A stretch of 64,000 bases of DNA from Sipunculus nudus. Lineage: Eukaryota > Annelida > Sipuncula > Golfingiida > Sipunculidae. The stretch lies in NCBI GenBank assembly GCA_026874595.1, contig CM049317.1, forward strand, positions 39,642,401 through 39,706,400, written 5' to 3'. This document shows positions 11,838 through 23,044 of this stretch, one piece after another. The notes under the pieces were generated by a model. That model was not told the DNA's origin. It made no database searches and worked only from the letters and a program-made list of their open reading frames with translations. Both the position numbers and the translations under genes were made by a program. Within the stretch, counting starts at the first letter, position 1. Each line of letters starts with the position of its first letter.

Positions 11838-14110
11838 AGCGAACCTGTGAGCTAATACGATGGTGTGAAGGCGTCCGTCGTCTGTACGTTAACCCATACT
11901 ATTTCGAAAAACGACTGGAACTAGCATCATGAAATTTAATGAAAAAAATTAGCCATCTAAAAAAGATTTTATAGAGAAAAAGCTAAAAAAAACTTAAAAA
12001 GCCAAATTGTTCAATATTTCACAGAAATAATCTTTTATATCATCTCTCTCAAGTTTGTTGGAATGGTTCAAAGTCAGTGAATTTTGGTCGAGTTACAGGA
12101 AGTTGAACTTAGTCATCTGTCCAAAAAAGCATACTAAAATGACATTAACAGAAACTGCCGGAGCTATCATCATTAAATTTTATGCCAGTGTTGGTCACAT
12201 GAGTCAGGTTCAGGTATTGGTGGCGCCACCTGCATTGACCTTTTTTTTGTACGGGGGTCATTGGTCATCTGTACATTAACCCATAATTTCTCAGGAATAG
12301 CAGGAGCTACAATCCCCAGAATATGCAATAATCTGTCACATATCAAATGTTGTGGGATTCAGCTTATTTTTTTTGTTATCTGCATTTACTTAGATTTTAT
12401 AGGGAAAAAGCTGAAAAACCTTCAAAAGTCTTCTCTTGTAACAGTCCAGCCAAATTGTTCAATATTTTACAGAAATGATCCCAGAGGCAAGCTCTCTCTA
12501 GTTTGTTCGAATGGTTTGCATTTGTTTGAGGAGTTACACGAATTTGAACAGTCATTTTGCCATAGTAAGCATACTGACATAGCAATCTCAGAAATCACAG
12601 AACCTAGCATTACCAAGTATTGTGCAAATGTTGGTCACATGACTCATATTTGAAGTTGCAGATTTGTGGTGCCACCTACATTGACCTATTTTTTATGGGC
12701 AAAAATATCATTATTTTAGCATCTTTCAGCTTAAAATGTTTATGATGAAACTGTCAATTTGAATCGTTCAATTTTTCAAAAGAATTATCCTAGGACATGG
12801 TTCTTTCAATCATATCAGAAAAGCTTAAGTTGGTCTTATGGCCATTATTATGTCTAACTCAAACTGAGGACTGCAAAACTGTTCTTCTACAAAATTATTG
12901 TTTCGATTATTACTTCTGTAACATTGCACATAAATTATTCTTAGGTGGCCTTTGTTCAAGTTTACTTGAATGATTTTTAGCAGAATTATTGGACCTTTAA
13001 CAATGAGGGGACTGCATCTTTAATTATTCTAGATATTTTGATAAAACGTTTATGAATATGTCAGCCAAAGTCTTTCAGTATGTGTAAACAGATTTACCAA
13101 CAGGCTAATATTGTGTCTGTTTCTTTAATTAGGTTTAGAAACTGCCAACTGTTTCAGATTTTGCAACAGATCAAGAGTTCATTCAGTGCAGCCAAATATA
13201 GGTCAAGAGTTCAATCAGTGCTGCCAGCACAAGGCATGATGACATGTGAACAGCTCATGGGTGTCATGCACCTCAGGGCTGCATGTGGAGCTAATCTGTG
13301 AGCTTATGCAATGGTGTGGCTACTATTTCAGAATTGGCAACAGGCCAAAGGTCAGTCTGGATCTATTTATAGCTTAGGCAGACTGCCATCTGTATCAGAT
13401 TAGGCAACAGGTCGAGAGTTCACTCAGTGCAGCCAGTTACAGGTCTAAAGTTCACTCAGCCTAGCCAGGTGCAGGTCAAGAGTTCACTCAGTGCAGTAGC
13501 CTGAGCCAGCAATTTGTCACAGTTCACTCAGGGTAACTGCCTTTCTAACCTAAGCCCCGTGCATCAGACTCAAGGTAGGTTTGATGTACATGTATTTGCC
13601 TGATATTTTGACCTGTCTATGTGTCTTTAATGGCTTTCTCGTTCATAAGACAGGTGTCGCCACCTACAATGACTTTTGCACAGTGTATGCGCCTGCTTAT
13701 TTCTACGGAGGAATTGACTACGGAGCCTGAAATTGGCATATTTATACTAATCGAATGGCTTTGTCGTATACAAGACTGGTGGTGCGACCTAAAATAATTT
13801 TTGCATAGTGTGTGTCCCTGCTTATTTCTTAGGAGGGGTTTGATATATCAGTCTGAAATTGGGCATATGTTTATATCTCTGATAGCTTCATTGTATACAA
13901 GACTGGTGGTGCCAGCCTCAATCATTTTGTGTTGTGTTGTGTGCACCAATGCCAGAATTTCAGCAGTGATGTTTGTGTAATTGTTTCTTATTCAAAATGT
14001 TTAGTACTTGCATTGCTCATATACATGAAAAGTAATGTTCCAGCATTGAAGCATTATACCTGGTGTATATCCCAATGCACAGGTTTGCATTAGGCCTGTA
14101 GGCCTTGTTT
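11838..14110 (+). mobile_element. Family B HINE-like element, full length
   Basis: A complete 2.3-kb copy. The 5' subterminal repeat GCGAACCTGTG is at 11839-11849. The 3' tail has CACAGGTTTGC (14078-14088, one change from the exact complement), the hairpin AGGCCTGTAGGCCT (14092-14105) and TTGTTT. Internal units of about 300 bp include GGTGGCGCCACC at 12219-12230. A stretch of 'ggtcaagagttcactcagtgcagcc' repeats lies at about 13150-13530, followed by units of about 125 bp ending 'ggtggtgcgacc'. It has no coding capacity. Confidence 0.8.
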
Positions 14111-14450
14111 CCCATTTTATCTTGTTTATCCATTTTTTATGTATATTTACTGTTCTTCCTTTTTTTCCTCTTATTCATCTTTTTTCTGTGTTTTAACTGT
14201 TCTTACTCTTTCTTTTCATCTCTCTTTCTTTCTCGCTCCTTTTCTCCCCTTTTTCATTCTGTCCTTCTCTTTTTTTTGTCTATCCATCTATCACCCCTTC
14301 TTTCTCCTTTTTTCTTTCTTTCCAAGTCAATCTCTCCTTTTAATTTGCCTATCCATAATATATCATTTTCCTTCCTCCGTTCTTTCTATCATTCCTTTTC
14401 TTGTTTTCCTATTCTCTCATTCTTTCTGCCAAACCTTCTGTCCGACTTAT
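14111..14450 (+). repeat. Pyrimidine-rich low-complexity tract
   Basis: About 340 bases dominated by T and C (TTTCTTTC, CTCTTTC). Ser/Phe/Leu-rich ORFs in two frames are artefacts of composition. It directly follows the 3' end of a family B element, whose family ends in a T-run. Confidence 0.8.
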
Positions 14451-15837
14451 GTTAGCTATATGTTTGGTTGATTATGGATCTGCTTAATTAGCGGAGGCCT
14501 AGCGACTGAGAAGTCAATAGTTATTGTTAATACAACATTAATCTCATCAAAGAGTCAAGAAAAAAGGCAAATAGTCCTTGATCCCAAACCAAAGGGAATG
14601 GTGACACTACCAGTGATATTAATTGTTTTATATTTAATTAATATAAAAGATTAAGCTTGAAAGGTACATATTGTCCCTCTTAACACATATGAACACTGGT
14701 ATAATGGTTCATTTATATTTCATCATATATTTAATATATATTAAATTTCGCTTCAGGAAAATATCTACCGCAACAAGGAATTTAATTATCAAACAAAAAT
14801 ATGCATGAAATCAGAAACTTAAATATGTAAAATGTATACCAAAACTCATTTTGTTGGTATACATTTCCTTTTTAAATAAACAAAGTTATCGGTAATTGTG
14901 TCGTCCAGAAACGGAGATTTGTCGCCATTAACTATTGAACACAATGCACCAATTGGCAGTTTAAACACGCAAACATACACATGCACTAAAACACATATAC
15001 AATTGTCATAGAATCTCTATTGGTACAATTTATATATATCCGTCATCAACCGCAGCAATCCATCTGGTCAAAAGCAGGCCACCCGTCACGCGCTTCGTCC
15101 CACAAGGTCGGCTGTGAGACAGAGGCCGACCATAACCATACCCAAACGTGTTTGAAAATAACTGGAATTTTGAAAAAAAAAATATAAAACAGTTTCACTT
15201 TATGGTAGTATGCCAATCACCTACACTTTAACTCATTATTAATTACTTGGGTATATTATCATCCATTCAAAATGTCTTCTATTCGGAATGTCGTCCCGGC
15301 CGAAGTTGTCCACACCGAAGTCGTCCAGTTCGATTGCATCTCTCTCGTGACTGTATCTGTATTTTCAGATTCTGACCCACGCGTTTCAACACGTTTTCCA
15401 TCAATTGTAATTCTATCTGAATTTAGCTGTCCATGTGACTTATCTAGACATATTTTATATTCGTTGCATGGAGTATCAAGCCTTAATTCTATTGAATTCC
15501 ATAAACGACAATATCCATTTTCCAGGGACATTAAAAAAACATAGTTCATTTCAAGTCAAACATGAATAAATTATGCAAGTTAATAAACCACAGTGTTATA
15601 TTCTATTAACCAATTAACAGCGAGTATAACTTGAGTAAAACATGAGCAGGATATTGCTTGCCCGACGCGCCTCGTGGTGCGTTTACACAACCATAAGCAC
15701 TGAACCGGGTCGTACTGGGCTACGTCTTTGAGGGCGTTCTAGGCATGAGCAAGGAACCACGTCTGATATAGCTGCGTCTCTGCGGGTGTTCTGAAAACAC
15801 ATGCGTCGTATCGATCTGCATCGTACTGGAACATAAT
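14451..15837. other. No confident gene; overlapping ORF pair at 15259-15549
   Basis: Mostly AT-rich. Positions 15259-15549 are open on both strands (96 aa minus, 90 aa plus) but match no domain I know. The plus strand has a small internal repeat (GAAGTTGTCC / GAAGTCGTCC near 15302-15325). There is insufficient basis to call an exon. Confidence 0.4.
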
Positions 15838-16128
15838 CGGGTTTGATATGTCAGCCTGAAATTGGGCATATGCATATGCATCTTGGAAAGCTCTGTCATA
15901 TGCAAAACTGGTGGTGCCACCTACAATAGTGTTTATGTTCAGTGCACCCATGCCAGCATTTCAGCAGTGATATTTGTGTAATTGGTTCTTGTTCAAAATG
16001 TTTAGTACTTGCATTGTTCATATACAGGTCACACATGTACTTGAAAAGTGAGGGTCCAGCATCGATGCATTATATTATAGGTCCTACCTGATGTATATCC
16101 CTTTGCACAGGTTCGCAATAGGCCATTG
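15838..16128 (+). mobile_element. Family B HINE-like repeat, 3' fragment
   Basis: Contains 'gtttgatatgtcagcctgaaa', a GGTGGTGCCACC unit, 'cagcagtgatatttgtgtaa' and the tail CACAGGTTCGC at 16106-16116. The hairpin after it is damaged (AATAGGCCATTGGG). G12 follows at 16141-16152. Confidence 0.75.
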
Positions 16129-16397
16129 GGATTTTTTTTTGGGGGGGGGGGGTGTAATGCACAAAATTGGACTCCGGTCACGCGGCTTTGTTATTGTAAA
16201 CCGACACACGCAAACCCAAAACAAACTGTTAAACTGCTCAAAGTGAGGAACTGAGACCATGTGCTGGGATGGTTTTGTATGGAAACTTTGGTATCAAGCA
16301 AAAGTGAACTGATAGTGTGGGAGAACAGGAATAACATTGCTCCTGATTATGTCCCTTTAACCTGGGTAGACCTGCCAGGCCGTTTATGCCTTCCATT

Positions 16398-16965
16398 AGC
16401 CCAATTTAATCGGACTCAATATTATTAGGCCCTGCCATATACTGAGTCCGATAGCCATACAGTGAGATCGAGTTTCTACAATATAAGCCATGGAACATGC
16501 AACGAATCGTTGCATCTTTTCTGACTACCTGTTTACTGTCAAACAACAAGACATGATTATGCCATTTTGTCGACAATAAGTATGTGTTTCATGGTTTCGA
16601 TAGCGACAAAAATTAAACTTGGATCATCATTTTTAAATATTTACTGACCTTTTTACCAGAGGCATGTCAGCGAGTTAAGTAGGGACAGCGAAGAACAGTC
16701 GAACAGGCGCACTTGATGACCTCAATGATAGCCTCGCTGACTCGAGTGATTGACAGCTAAATGTTGTTACATTTTGTTTTAACGGGCCCGGCTCTGAAGA
16801 ATGACTGCTGGCACGGGGTAATAAACATTTGTCGACACTGGTTATAAGGGCGTTTGGTGGTGTGTAGTTTGATTCTTATATAGTAGAAACTCTCACTGTA
16901 TGGCTATCGGACTCAATATATGGCAGGGGTTAATAATATTGAGTCCGATTAAATCTGGCTAGCGT
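16398..16965. mobile_element. TIR element of about 570 bp (MITE-like)
   Basis: The arms at 16398-16480 and 16879-16965 are inverted copies over about 80 bp: 'atttaatcggactcaatatt' against 'aatattgagtccgattaaat', and 'ctatacagtgag'-type text against 'ctcactgtatggctatcgg'. Flanks suggest a TA duplication, which is not certain. Nothing between the arms looks coding. A much shorter palindromic relative is at 54406-54487. Confidence 0.75.
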
Positions 16966-16983
16966 TCTATATATTGATACAAC

Positions 16984-17098
16984 ATGGAAAATAAAAGGAA
17001 GTGGCTACCGGCTTTTATCCCACAGGCTAAACAGCCGGCAGGAGAAATTGACCTTGCCGACAGTCTACACCACTGGCTGAACTGCCAGCAAATTAATG
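16984..17098 (+). CDS. Possible first coding exon, unknown protein
   Basis: An ATG just after the TIR element opens 38 codons beginning MENKRKWLPAFIPQAK and reaching AAT followed by GTATGC, a plausible splice donor at 17099. Codon content (Lys, Trp, Pro, few low-complexity runs) looks more gene-like than the surroundings, but no domain is recognisable and no partner exon was found. The unspliced ORF reads on to a stop at 17187. This is a weak call and could be chance. Confidence 0.25.
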
Positions 17099-17187
17099 TA
17101 TGCTCTATTTCAGTGTTATACTCTTTACTTTCCATTATTATTTGGACAATGAGCCGACCATATAGTGATGACTATAGTTATGAATAA

Positions 17188-18097
17188 GTATGTTGAGTAC
17201 TAATGAGTAGGTATTAAAAGTGCTCATTTGTGATATTTATAGGGTACTTTTATATCAATTTTCTGATAAAAATTGTAATATTTAGGGAATAGTTTATAGA
17301 TTTTTTTGGTTAAAAATATACCAGAAATGTGAATGTGTGTCCAGAGACTGTTTATAGTTTATACACTAGTGTGCTTATGAGCAAACACTCAGGATTTGTC
17401 AAATAAATGGCCAAAGGATCAGCTAATTACTTGATCAAAGGTGTAATCAAACAATCTTACACCACACCTAATTAAAGCTGTTGAGCCTAGCTGTTGTGTT
17501 GTGAGATGATGCAAGAAATATCCACACTAAATGGCATTTCTTACAAAAAGGGCCAATAAAATATCTCATTTGGTAAGTCAGCACTATATTGTCAGCTCAT
17601 TGACAAAATAATATTGGAAAGTATGGAGTATCACACTGAAATAGAGCATGCAATGTTCATTAGCCAACAGTTCAGGCAGTGGGCTAGACTCAAGAGCAAG
17701 GTTTAGCTTGTGGACTAAATTGGCGGCACCCTGCCAGCTGTTTAGCCACTTCCAAAATAAAACGTTATTCCGTGTTTCGAGGGTCGTAAAGGTCTGTGTG
17801 TGGAACCTCGGTGCTGGTGAGGAGTTTTTACCACAGATAATATAAAACATCACAGAATGTAAGGTAAAATACCAGAACTGCTGAATGAATTGTCAACTTT
17901 TAATGATGATACTGTCAGTCCTCGTGAGAGCACGATAGTATGGTTTCAAGGAGCAGGCTACTGGTTAGAAGGACCTATTTCCGGGTCCGGTCACAGGTGC
18001 TTGAATTGCTATTAGTGTAGATTTCGGTTAAATTTGTTACTCTTCTGGATCTTTTACTTGTAACTATTACTTATCTGACATTTTCCTAGCGGTTTTA
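17188..18097. other. No gene or element recognised
   Basis: Mixed-composition spacer. The paired short ORFs around 17584-17853 have no domain features. Confidence 0.45.
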
Positions 18098-19077
18098 AGC
18101 TCAGCTGACTGTAAGTCAACTGAAGTATAGGAATGGCGCTTTGTCCGTCGTCCGTTAGAAGGGCACAAGTTGTAACTGCTGGTCCTAGAAACTTCTATAA
18201 GTGGACATCCAAGGTAAATAAAAAACCTGTATTCTGTTCACAAATTAGTTTCCAGATGATAACTCCAGTTTAGTTTGACATATTGGTTTCAAACTTAACT
18301 TATTAATGACTCACCACTAAAGTAAGAACCGTGTCGATTTTGGGGTCCAACGGTCAAAGGTCAAGGTCACAGGACTCATTTCTTTAAAAAGAATGCATAT
18401 GCATTTGAAGCCTTCCATCTTCAAGATATTGCTTACCAGCCAGTTGGGGGAGATTCTGTTCAATTTTGGGGCCATAAGGTCAAAGGTCAAGGTCACAGTT
18501 CCCACTTATTTAGAAAGATTGTTGTTGTTTTTTTAGCCAAACTTTCTGTCCCAAACCTTCTATCTTCCAGGTGTTGCTCACCTGCCAATAGTGGAAGTAA
18601 CTTATTGATTTTGGGGTCACAAGGTCAAGGTCATGGGGCCATCTGTCCACATACTAGTTTCCTATATATCACGCCAGTTTGGTTTGAAATATTGGTTTCA
18701 AACTTGACTTATATATGGCCCACAACTAAAGTAAGAACTGTTGATTATGGGGTCATGAGATCAAAGGTCAAGGCCACAGGACCCACTACTTTAGAAAGAT
18801 GGTGGATGCATTTTAAGCCAAACTTTTCATCTCAATCCTTCCATCATCGACATGTGGTGCATCTGCCAATATGGGAAGTTTCCTTTTGATTTTGGGGTCA
18901 CTAGGTCAAAGGTTAAGGTCACTGGGCCCATCCATTCACAAATATATTTATGGATGATAACTCCAGTTCGGGTAGACAGGGTTGCTTCAAAATTATCACA
19001 GGACCAATATTTTGGAAAACCTCATAAATATATATCCTTATAGACAAATACAGCTAGACCCATGGATCCCTAGTTAC
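18098..19077 (+). mobile_element. Family A HINE-like element, short complete copy
   Basis: A 0.98-kb copy. The 5' end is AGCTCAGCTGAC, with CTCAGCTGAC at 18100-18109, followed by 'ctttgtccgtcgtccgtta'. Units of about 130-140 bp carry AGGTCA clusters: 18358-18369 (preceded by CGGTCA), 18477-18495 (three perfect half-sites, DR1 plus DR0), about 18617-18630, 18750-18775 and 18900-18921. The tail is CAGCTAGACCCATGGATCCCTAGTTAC, of the same type as at 631-665. No coding potential. Confidence 0.75.
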
Positions 19078-19396
19078 ACTACAAGGTACAACTCTTTATT
19101 ATTTACTTAATATTTGAGACAGGCAGGCAGGCAAGAAGCCCCCGTCGTTTAGGTCCGACAGCCATGGCATAGCAGGTAGGGACGCGCTTTCTGATTGGTT
19201 GATATGTCTACTACTGGAGTCTCCAGATGGTGACAACGCTGACGTAACAATGGTTCAGCCAATCACGCATGTACTACAAATTTAGCCTGAAACCGATGTG
19301 CTGAACTGCTCCCTCTGTGTTCTCGCATCATCGACTGATTCGATACTGACATTTCTACTATGTTAGCGTAGCCATGTATCCGTTGTCAGCAAAACT
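19078..19396. other. Unassigned spacer between two Helentron-type elements
   Basis: No coding exon seen. It contains CAGG repeats near 19122 and two CCAAT-type boxes in opposite orientation (near 19194 and 19258), which could be promoter-like but have no gene nearby. Confidence 0.4.
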
Positions 19397-20088
19397 AACA
19401 AGTGGCCCATGGGCCATGGCGCTCAGCTGAACAGTGGATGTGTTTTAAGATGTATTTGAAATATAATTAACATACCTAAGACTGCTCGAGTGGGGATGAA
19501 CTGACTCATCTTACGTGCAGGTCGAAGAGGATGGTGAACTGGCTTACCCCCACGTAAATAGTGGGTGCAGAAGCAGGGAGTAAACCCACTGCCTTGTGAT
19601 TGGGTAATTTTGGTCAGGGCAGCTGTTGACTGACAAGTGCCAGAGCAGGGTCAGTCATGGATGTCCTCTGTCATGACCACCCAAAGGTTAATTAGTGCAG
19701 AGGTTATAATCCTGCAAGTTCGGACAACGTCATGTGCTGTTTCCAAGGATATTTGGGCAAGACTTTCCTGAATTTTATGATAGAAGTTTAACTGGTGTCC
19801 TGTCTGACTGTCTGGCTGGTCTAAATGATGTTTCTAGCAAGTCACTTGCAGAATAAAGGTCATCATGACCTAGTTTGGCCAAATTTAACCAAAATCACCC
19901 TGGATATTGTCTTAGAAGATCTGAAGCATCACAGACACAATTAATCTGAACTGAAAGTACACCAGGAGTGATCAAACTTTCCATACCAACAATTTTCTTT
20001 TGTGTAAATTTAAATTTCGTTAAAAAAAATAAAAAATTCATAGCATTAAACAGTTCAAGTCAAACTCATTGTGAGCAAGATAAAACTA
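19397..20088 (-). mobile_element. 3' non-coding end of a Helentron, matching family A
   Basis: Read on the minus strand, the endonuclease relic is followed by a family A-type unit containing a perfect AGGTCA-TCA-TGACCT palindrome (19857-19871). It then reaches GTTCAGCTGAGCGCCATG, the palindrome GGCCCATGGGCC (19404-19415) and ACTTGTT (19397-19403). These are the terminal features of the non-autonomous family A copies at 11007-11041 and 61486-61520, so this is the likely 3' terminus of the element encoding 20089-21006. Confidence 0.7.
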
Positions 20089-21006
20089 TCAATCAGGATG
20101 AAACTGGAAAACACTCTTTGGAACAATCGTGAACAAAGCTTTATGATCAGACCATGTAGCCTCTATTGTTGAAGTTGTAGCATCAGGTAAATTTGAAAAC
20201 ACTAGATCAATAAGAGTTCCATGATCAGTTGTGTTTTCTGTTACAAGTTGTTGAGAATGTAGAAGATGTGAAAGGTCATTCAGGGTTGATATATTATTTT
20301 GTTTAGTAACATCAATATTAAAATCTCCAATTATTAACAATGGCTTTTTTACATCCACTTGTGTCATAAGTTGGGCAAGTTTTGAAATAAAGTCTGATAG
20401 GTTTTACTGAGGGGATCTGAAGACATTAATCAGCTGTAAGGAAAAACCTTTGATTATTAATCAATAATATAGATGCATCAATTTTTCCACTGGAATGATG
20501 ATGCACTTCAACAAATGGCCAGAGATCTTTGTGCACATAGAATGCTTTCCATAGTGGGGTCTTTTTGATGGACATGTTGAACCTGTTGTTTGATGATAAT
20601 TTCATATCAGCTGGAAATTTGGGATACAATATGAATCATCAGTATCAAAGGAACACAAACGGGTTTCAGCCAAAGCAATGACATAGGCATTAAGGATATG
20701 ACAATCAGAAATCACATCTTCGAAAAGCAAATGAAGAGACCTTGTGTTATGGTATATTATCTTCAGTGTATTAGCTGGTACAGATGTTGGTGGTAAAAAA
20801 TGAAGAGCAAGTTTAGCATCATTACGTAGTCGGGCCATTTCATTTGTTACCTGTGGATCAGTTGATATCTTGTTTTCATCTAAATTTAATCTCAATGCAA
20901 CATAATGTGCATGCCTCAGTTTTCTGGTACTTGTCATATCAACAACCACCTGATTAAGTGAACTGCCTTGAGCTTTCCATATCGTTTTTGCTGCACCAAT
21001 TTTCAA
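20089..21006 (-). pseudogene. Helentron helicase C-terminus fused to EEP endonuclease (decayed)
   Basis: Minus-strand relic of the end of a Helentron (Helitron2) replicase. The upstream segment (21006 to about 20870) shows PIF1-type helicase motif V (AQGSSLNQVVVDM) and a damaged motif VI (AHYVALR, normally YVALSR). It then enters an endonuclease/exonuclease/phosphatase domain with YHNTRSL, AETRL, IIGDFNID, TTDHGTLIDLVFSN and WSDHKALF; the usual Asn, Glu, Asp-Asn and Asp-His residues are all present. Stops interrupt it near 20602 and 20407, and the frame is shifted in the middle. The Rep (HUH) nuclease and most of the helicase are missing upstream. In living relatives this protein drives rolling-circle-like transposition in the nucleus. 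The minus-strand downstream region carries a family A 3' end. The domain assignment is confident; non-function is evident. Confidence 0.85.
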
Positions 21007-22369
21007 TGGAAACTGAGAATGAGTTACCAGTATATGTCTCCTGCCTGTATGGAATGTGCGCTTGTATTAAACCTCCCCCATACACTTCTTAAGACATCCG
21101 CATCGAATATGATACATAATTTGCAAGTGCACCAAGTATTAATTGAGTTATCCAAGGAAACCTCACCCGGAGATCATCCGGAGACCGCCATCTTGCCCGG
21201 AGATCCGCTCCCCACTGTTTCCCAATCGCCACAACAGATGCCGCCACCTAAATGTCTGACTTTCCCGCTCTGGTATGTTATATCGTTTACGAGTCTGATT
21301 GATTGGAACTGACAATAAAATACGTATATTGTTTTAAAAAACTATTTAATAAACTAATCATATATTCTCTTTACAAATTTCTATTTCTGAAAACTCTGGA
21401 ATGTTAATTATATGTTTATAACTAATTATATTTTCTTGCATATTATATAAGTAAATATAATATTTACATATTATATAGTAAAATATGTGATAACGAATGA
21501 TAGTTTGGAGCTAAAATAGTTTAATTTGATATTTAAATATAGAAATTATTTAACCTCAACGATCGTTATTTTAATGGTATAAGGGTATGCATTAAATATG
21601 GAAATATAGAAATTATAAAACATATAAAATAGTATGTCAAATATGGGGTTTACTTAATATTGAAATATCAAAATTATAAAACATATACAATACTAAGTCA
21701 ATTTGTGGTGTACTTATTTGGCACTAAGGCCAGATTTTAATGGGTTTAAAACATAATTATAAAAAAAACCCATAAAATACTATGTCAAATCTGTGGTTTA
21801 CTTATTAGGCAATAAGACAAGATTTTACCGGGTATTATAATGTAATTATTTAGAACTGAAGTATTTTAAATAGATACATACATATAAACATTTTACTTGG
21901 GTTTAACATCTAACTTATAATTTTCTAATTATTTTCTAATAGGTTAATAGGGCAGCGCGAGGATACTACCATCAATGTTAATTGATTACTTAATTATGGA
22001 TTCTCTTCCCGGCGCGCCAGGGCTTCAGGCAGGTGCTGGTGTGTACACAGTTCTTAGGGGCAAACCTCATTAACGGTGTGGCTCATCCAGAGACATGGCC
22101 CATTTGGCTATTTAAGGATAAGCTCATTAAACTCATTAACTTCTGTGGCACACCTTTGAAGGCAAACAAACTCATTTATGGAGTATTATTGTTTATGTAC
22201 GGACAGCGAAGACCAAGAGACCTCGGCAGGTTAATTAATCCTTTGTAGCTATTTGAAGTCCTGTATTCCTATTATCCTTTGATCGTACGACCCACTAACG
22301 AAGCCCCTTATACTTTGAAAATATGAACAGTTCCACTTTCTTGCCCCTGAAGTTATATAAATGGTGTGA

Positions 22370-22370
<1 letters not shown>
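21007..22370. other. AT-rich region with degenerate tandem units
   Basis: No gene found. At about 21590-21845 a unit with 'ataaaacatataaaatact' and 'atgtcaaatatggggtttact' is repeated three to four times with drift. ORFs at 20968-21312 and 22033-22248 show no domain. Confidence 0.5.
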
Positions 22371-22418
<48 letters not shown>

Positions 22419-22605
22419 TTACAATCTTAATATGTTTCCTTATATCTCCTACCATATCTCGCTCTCCTCTCTTTTCCTTCATCTCTCTCTTTCTATCTCT
22501 GTCTCTCTCTGTCTCTCTCTCTCTCACACACACAAACATGCAGTCTTAATCTGTTTCCCTATATCCCCTACCTTCATCCATTCTCCCGCCTCTTTTTCTT
22601 TCCAC

Positions 22606-22634
<29 letters not shown>
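22371..22634 (+). repeat. (CT)n microsatellites
   Basis: A CT run at 22371-22414, TCTC/TCTG-rich sequence at about 22484-22525 and a further CT run at about 22606-22633. The Ser/Leu-rich and Arg/Glu-rich ORFs over them are artefacts. Confidence 0.9.
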
Positions 22635-22636
<2 letters not shown>

Positions 22637-22813
22637 TTGTCATTTCCCCGCTGTTACCTAATTAATTTCACATTATGTATTATAAATTAAGTATTTCACA
22701 AATGAAAACATATGTGATGACTTCTACAATACAAACTTAATAGCGCATGATTTCAAAGATTTCGTGAATGAAATTAAAACGTATCCTGATTTAAGCCAAT
22801 ATAAACCAGTTCA

Positions 22814-22948
22814 TGTCTAATCTTCCGTCACTTCAATCAATGTCTGATCTCCCGTCACTTCAATCAATGTCTGATCTCCCGTCACTTCAATCAATGTCTG
22901 ATCTCCCGTCACTTCAATCAATGTCTGATCTCCCGTCACTTCAATCAG
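22814..22948 (-). repeat. 27-bp minisatellite, five copies
   Basis: Five copies of a 27-base unit (GTCACTTCAATCAATGTCTG plus 7 bases), nearly identical. Because 27 is divisible by three, the minus strand reads a repeated nonapeptide, LIEVTGDQT. It sits just upstream of the SWIM-domain relic, on the opposite strand. Confidence 0.85.
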
Positions 22949-23044
22949 ATTTGTTGCAATCCTGATGCGGAGACAAAGGAGGAAAACATAAATTCGGAAT
23001 TCGTTAGAAAGAACCTGACATAAATTGAAAGGGCTCAAGATATA

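Noticed and set aside
14105-14471. Two overlapping Ser/Phe-rich ORFs
   Set aside because: Product of a T/C-rich tract with no amino-acid complexity.
18317-18505. Short ORFs with VTLTFDL repeats on the minus strand (also 9010-9339)
   Set aside because: They are reverse translations of the AGGTCA-rich repeat units.
19180-19275. CCAAT-box promoter
   Set aside because: Two CCAAT-like boxes lack an adjacent gene, TATA or initiator; they lie between two mobile elements.
22814-23038. Minus-strand LIEVTGDQT repeat protein
   Set aside because: Only five DNA copies, a short ORF and no other coding support; described as minisatellite instead.
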